Of a stretch of DNA of 64,000 bases, positions 59,853 through 64,000 are shown in pieces. The stretch's first letter is position 1, and every line of letters starts with the position of its first letter. Under the pieces are notes generated by a model. The model was not told the origin of the DNA, did no database searches, and worked only from the letters and a program-made list of their open reading frames with translations. The DNA lies in NCBI GenBank assembly GCA_015039315.1, contig WIDE01000014.1:440130-504129 (forward strand), written 5' to 3'. The translations under genes were made by a program, and so were the position numbers. The stretch comes from Clavulina sp. PMI_390. Taxonomy: Eukaryota > Basidiomycota > Agaricomycetes > Cantharellales > Hydnaceae.

Positions 59853-60305
59853 CTTAAGCCTAGCACCCCACAGTGTACCCAGAATGCTCGGGGAAGCCAA
59901 GGATTTCGGGGTTCCGCTATTCTTGGCGGCTCATTAGTACCAAGCAAGGCGTTGATTGGTCTCTGTCAGCTGCGATCTACCTCCCTTCCATCCCTTCGTC
60001 CAGTCTCAAGAATTCCTGGACCTCTAATCAATATCTTCTCCTTCTCGGCCACCCTCTACCCATTCCTCCCAACTGTTCTTCCTCAGGAATCTAAAACACC
60101 TTTACCCTCAACAAATGTGTCCCTCTCCCCCACTCTAACTTCGGCGCCAAATACGCTCCTGGCCTTCCCCTGGCTTTTCATTGTCCTCTCCAATAACAGA
60201 GCTCATTTTTCTAGTCCTTTATCGATCCCGTATCGAAGGGACCCCGATCCAATGGGTCTATTACTGCGCATCCTCAAACCCATAGCAGCACCTCGCGCTC
60301 ATTGA
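59853..60305 (+). pseudogene. untranslated remnant of the type-1 tail
   Basis: In frame with the last exon of the gene at 57310, after its TAG, 150 codons stay open (NARGSQGFRGSAILGGSLVP, later PLPSTNVSLSPTLTSAPNTL). The order of motifs parallels the intact tail of 46923-50231 (ARACQGSPSCTTPGDPVVL, later PSPSTQFSLSCPPTPASTC). It has no start or splice signal of its own. Confidence 0.5.
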
Positions 60306-62277
60306 GTGGTGCATCCTTTCCAACAAGTCCCATTTCCAACTCCTAGTGCTCATTATGATACTCATTGACACGAAGCATATCGCGCCCAAATCGTTCAATA
60401 GCAGCATTTAATTCACAAAACAACAATAACCCGCCAAAAAAAAATCAAACGTCGTTTCCTTTGTTTCAACCCCGTCCTCCGTCCCCAAAACCATTCATTC
60501 GAAGCCCCTCGTCATTGGTGCTCTTTCTCTGAAACAAAAATAGCATATAATCGCATGCTTCTGAGGTTCCGGGGTTTCTTGGCCCATCTCTACTGCCTTT
60601 TGCTCAGAATCTTTATTTCATGATCTCAATTCAGGCATCATTTGCGCTTGACAATTTCTCACCCGCCAACCCACTTTATAATATTTTTAGATGCTTTCCC
60701 TTTCAGTAAACTTGACAGTACACACATTTTCGATTCATTGGTAGCCTCTCCTATACAATAGACACTATAGAATACCACCAGTTCAGCTAAGATAATCAAC
60801 TCGCCTTGATAGAGCCCATACTGCACTGTTACTGGAGGTGAACATCGATACGGCGACGATCCAATTCCCTTGAATGGTCCAGAGTCATGCCGTAAGTGAG
60901 GTTATTGTTGGGGTAGCTCATTGGCTTCTAAATGTTTGATGTTGATTTCTCTCATATTTGACAGCATTGCGCAGCTGGATCCAAAGTCCTTGGATAGCAG
61001 CTCCTATGCATTTCTTACTACCTAGTGCTAACTGTGATATATAGGTAATTTGATCAGTTATCTGCGCACTGCCTCACTCTTACATCAGTGTTTCTGGCGG
61101 AATTCGCCGAAGGTATTGTTGTTATTTATTGATTCCAACGGTTAAGAACTGGCATTCTTTGACAACAAGCCCGATGTTTGTTATCCCCGAGATAGACGCA
61201 TGCTATCTGCGTGGTTGTATAGAGCTCCCAAATGCTCGTTTCCACAACTATCTGTCAGCTGGTGGACCACACTGGCAGCTTCGGAGTATATCTATCTACC
61301 GGGCAGATCAACAATACAATTAGTCCCCATTTGTGATCGTCTGCGTTTGCTCTTCTGGCTTCCTTACAGCGATCTTTATCATGTTTCAGTGGGTCCATTA
61401 GGTTGCTGTCAAATAAATCTGCGCATCTGGTTAGAGCACCTCGGTCACGACGAAGAAGATGTTAATCCTAGCTGCAGACCAAATTGTCTTGTTATTCGAA
61501 TACACCGTCAGCATCTTCCTGTCTGAAGCTCATGGCGGGAAGGGATATTATTAACCGGCTATAAGTAATGGATGAGGTAAAACCTCTTCCAAACCTCTTC
61601 CCCCATTCGTTGGGCCCGACACCACGCTTAAATTGCCTCACCCACCACGGTTTCCGAGGACACTAGTACTGCTATCTTCTGGTATGGTATTATTTCCAGG
61701 TTCATTTACGCGGAGACTGATCGTTGTTTCTCCCCCTTTGATAGGTTTTAACTAGGGGGCGAAGAGCGCTACTTAGGCTTCCGAAGATAGTACCTCCGCG
61801 CGTCTGAATCACGCCCCACGCCGCATGAGAAGGAGAAGTACGGCCAACAACCCTCAGCGAACAGCGTACTGTTCAGCGTTAAGTGGGGGCAAACTGATCT
61901 GTGCGCGTGTTACCAGCAGGAATGATTGTCGAAGGATATACTGTGCATAATATCCTCCTACTATCGTCTCATCTATTCACCTAAGGTTTCCACCGTCACC
62001 ACAAATGAAGCCGTTCGTTCCCCTCCTGTTGTCCTAGCAAAGGTTCGTAGCCATGGTCCGATCCACCAATTAGCGCATGTGGACAGAGGCGGTTCTTTGG
62101 CTATGGTTTCCCTCCCCGACCCAATCGAACGCCACTCCTGATATCCTCGCCGCGAGTCGTGCCGTGACTGCGCATCATACATGGCCGGCTAAGTTCGACC
62201 CATCTCGCAAGTTTGCTCCCTCCTCCCACCCCCCTCTGGCATCCACCCATCAATTTTGACTCTCCACCATCCACTCC
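60306..62277. other. spacer, no supported gene
   Basis: Roughly 2 kb of A/T-rich DNA with short conflicting ORFs only (for example 61200-61526). I see no RNA gene, repeat core or coding structure here, and the conserved 3' box of the array was not found. Confidence 0.45.
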
Positions 62278-62865
62278 GTGTCTTATATTGCCCACTTTCT
62301 GGTGCCTGCTATCGACATCCCACTTTCTACTCCAGAACCACTCTTTCTCAGCTCCCCGCATTCCATGACTTTGTCGCACAACCCACCTTCCGCCATGCAT
62401 GCACCCACATGCGGTGGGTCCTCTCAAACTCGCCTCCCTGCTGGAACCCTGATAGTACGACCATCCAGTCTCTACTTTCTCTAGGCACACTGATCCACCC
62501 GTTCTCAAAATGCACTCGACATCCCTTAGCAGGCCATTCCAGCGAGTTCTCACCTCTCTGGACCTGCCCTCGCATCACGTTTACGCACTCACAGCAGCCT
62601 CCGAAATATTTATCACTTCCCCGCTGAATCTCCACATGCTGTCTTTGGCATTGTTCCTTCAGGTCATCTCGCTAGCACAAGCTCTTCCGCGAGTCCAGTG
62701 GTGCGGCTATCAAACGCTCGACCTCCACAACCACAGCACCCAGTACCAATTTCTACCGCTTTCAATTGGCAGAACGGACCAGGCAGTCCCCTAGACGCGA
62801 TCTCTGCCATGAGCCCCATGCCTAACTCAAGAGCGTTCGAATATGGCGCATCTGGTGTTGCATAA
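62278..62865 (+). pseudogene. possible Pro/Ser-rich gene fragment
   Basis: One plus-strand frame is protein-like at both ends. About 62278-62484 reads SSPHSMTLSHNPPSAMHAPT... to a TAG. From about 62530 it reads AIPASSHLSGPALASRLRTH, then RPPQPQHPVPISTAFNWQNG, ending SAMSPMPNSRAFEYGASGVA at TAA 62863-62865. Two or three stops between the halves break it, and I could not place an intron that removes them in frame. Composition matches the disordered regions of the array proteins, but no zinc cluster is seen. An A-rich tract begins 105 nt downstream. Identity uncertain. Confidence 0.35.
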
Positions 62866-62969
62866 GTCAATGCTGCAAATCTCTCTGACTTGTCAAATTT
62901 TCCTCTCTGTGCGCAATTTATCTCTCGAATTTACAATATTTCTCGCTGGTGTACATAGCGTGTTCTGCC

Positions 62970-63006
62970 AAAAAAAAAAAAAAGAAGAAAAAAAAGAAAA
63001 GAAAAA
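62970..63006 (+). repeat. A-rich tract
   Basis: A run of 14 A followed by A-rich sequence interrupted by single G residues. It could be a simple repeat or the decayed poly(A) end of a retrocopied sequence; nothing else supports retroposition. Confidence 0.6.
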
Positions 63007-63568
63007 GTTTCTCTCTCACGCCATTGATTTTAGTACTGGCCCCGTTGCTGAAATCGCTGCCACCGGTTTCTCACGGTCCCAGGTTGCTCATTGGCCTCTT
63101 GTTGCCGTCTTCAGGGTCTACTAGCAAAATCGAACCTAAGGTTCTACCCCCTAGGTATCTGGACACACTAGACCTACTAGTCTTGATGGCGCATATCCGC
63201 TTCGGTTGCTGAATCAGATTCCTATGCTCACGATTTGCTGGTATCAATATTTGCGCCGGACCATGGTTCTATTCGATGTTTGAATCGCATGGTAAGCCAC
63301 ATGGATAAGAGCTCGAATATATCGGATCTACATTTGTCGCAGTGACGGTGTCTCCAACTGAGTTGTCATCAGGAGTCCGCTGGAGCTCTCAAATCGTCTA
63401 ATTCTGGTTTTTTCTTTTTTTCTTTTCACCACAAAATTCGCCTTTAGAACGTATTCATAAGGAGCTGGTTGATTTTAATACGATATGAGGGTAGAATTGG
63501 TGGAATATTCAGCCACACTCTCATAGTGAACGCACTGATGTGACAGGGCATCAGCAAATACCCTCGGA

Positions 63569-63658
63569 CCCTTTGTTTGGCTCGTTTGGACCGTTTGGCC
63601 TGTTTAGAGGGCCAAACGGGCCAAACTCCAAACGGATCAATTGAGTCCAAACAAAGGG
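63569..63658. repeat. imperfect inverted repeat (hairpin/MITE-like)
   Basis: The outer arms CCCTTTGTTTGG (63569-63580) and CCAAACAAAGGG (63647-63658) are perfectly complementary. Inner segments CCGTTTGGCC and GGCCAAACGG also pair, and GTTTGG/CCAAAC units repeat inside. The 90-bp element could fold into a long hairpin. It has no ORF and may be a small non-autonomous element or a transcript hairpin; no target-site duplication is obvious. Confidence 0.55.
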
Positions 63659-63879
63659 TACCCGTTTCAGAAAACACGTCAAACAGGCTGAGAAAGTGGC
63701 CGACTTTTTCTGATACAGTTGAATGCCGAGTTTCTGCTGCAGTGATGTCGTTGACAGTCCGCTTAAGTTACCACATGCCATTCTCGGGGTCACCATCCAG
63801 TATTTAGCGCTGTGGACGCACGTACCTGATCATTACACCAATAAGATTTCAAGTTGGAAGAGGATCAGACCGGATGCGG

Positions 63880-64000
63880 CCAAGCTCAGAACCTAACAGC
63901 TGACTATTTTGGTAGTAAGGCGTCAAATGAGCCCTTTTAGAAGGCCTAAGGGCGTCCGATTAACCCTTGATCATGCGGATAAGAAGATCACTTGTCAAGG
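63880..64000 (+). repeat. start of another copy of the array flank
   Basis: The last ~120 bases (GGCGTCAAATGAGCCCTTTT, then GGCGTCCGATTAACCCTTGA) match 28470-28550, 34760-34830 and 45715-45780. The array's repeated unit therefore continues, or restarts, beyond the window. Confidence 0.55.

Overview
The window looks like nuclear DNA from a filamentous basidiomycete, probably an agaricomycete. Genes are intron-dense, with short GT-AG introns of about 45-230 nt and some very small exons. Transcription factors of the fungal-only Zn2Cys6 (binuclear zinc cluster) class dominate. The closest group by gene style would be Cantharellales/Ceratobasidiaceae, but that is inference only. I see no rRNA, convincing tRNA, CRISPR, plasmid or phage feature, and no transposase or reverse transcriptase ORF.

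Layout. (1) 137-1627 (+): a six-exon MARVEL-domain four-helix membrane protein, the only gene clearly unrelated to the rest. (2) 3.2-20.1 kb (- strand): a block of Zn2Cys6 genes with the cluster at the N-terminus. Four are compact regulators with Pro/Ser-rich tails (3220-4122, 5896-7137, 10847-12955, 13786-15222). One is full-length, with a Fungal_trans_2-like domain (17429-20071). Two are degenerate remnants (7995-10031, 15814-16008). (3) 20.1-23.7 kb: a spacer without a supported gene. (4) 23.7-60.3 kb (+ strand): a tandem array of a second Zn2Cys6 family. Here the zinc cluster comes after a long (about 450-770 aa) Pro/Ser/Gln-rich N-terminal region. Good copies are 23754-26188, 42202-44491, 46923-50231 and 52194-54636. 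The copies at 30189-32983, 37739-40049 and 57310-59852 carry frameshifts, stops or truncation. Fragments lie at 26605-27280, 32990-33171, 34843-35868 and 59853-60305. A run of 10 N at 34833-34842 is an assembly gap inside the array. (5) 60.3-64 kb: mostly non-coding, with one possible Pro/Ser-rich gene fragment, an A-rich tract, an inverted repeat, and the start of another copy of the array's intergenic repeat at the window end.

The array has two subtypes. One is called here type 2 (sequence after the cluster begins G-K-P-R-P or similar: 23754, 37739, 42202, 52194). The other is type 1 (begins G-L/F-P-K-P: 30189, 46923, 57310). They recur in type-2/type-1 order, and their intergenic DNA is also repeated, so the duplicated unit is gene plus flank. 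In all seven copies that retain it, the second half of the zinc cluster (Cys3-Cys6) lies on a single exon of exactly 78 nt (26 codons), phase 0 at both ends. Several copies are mosaics of type-1 and type-2 3' ends, which suggests unequal crossing-over or gene conversion.

Function. All the Zn2Cys6 proteins are expected to be nuclear DNA-binding regulators. None has a neighbouring metabolic gene to suggest a target. The array members lack a recognisable fungal_trans regulatory domain. The main interest is the locus itself: a hot spot of expansion, decay and recombination of disordered zinc-cluster proteins with a potentially skippable half-domain exon.
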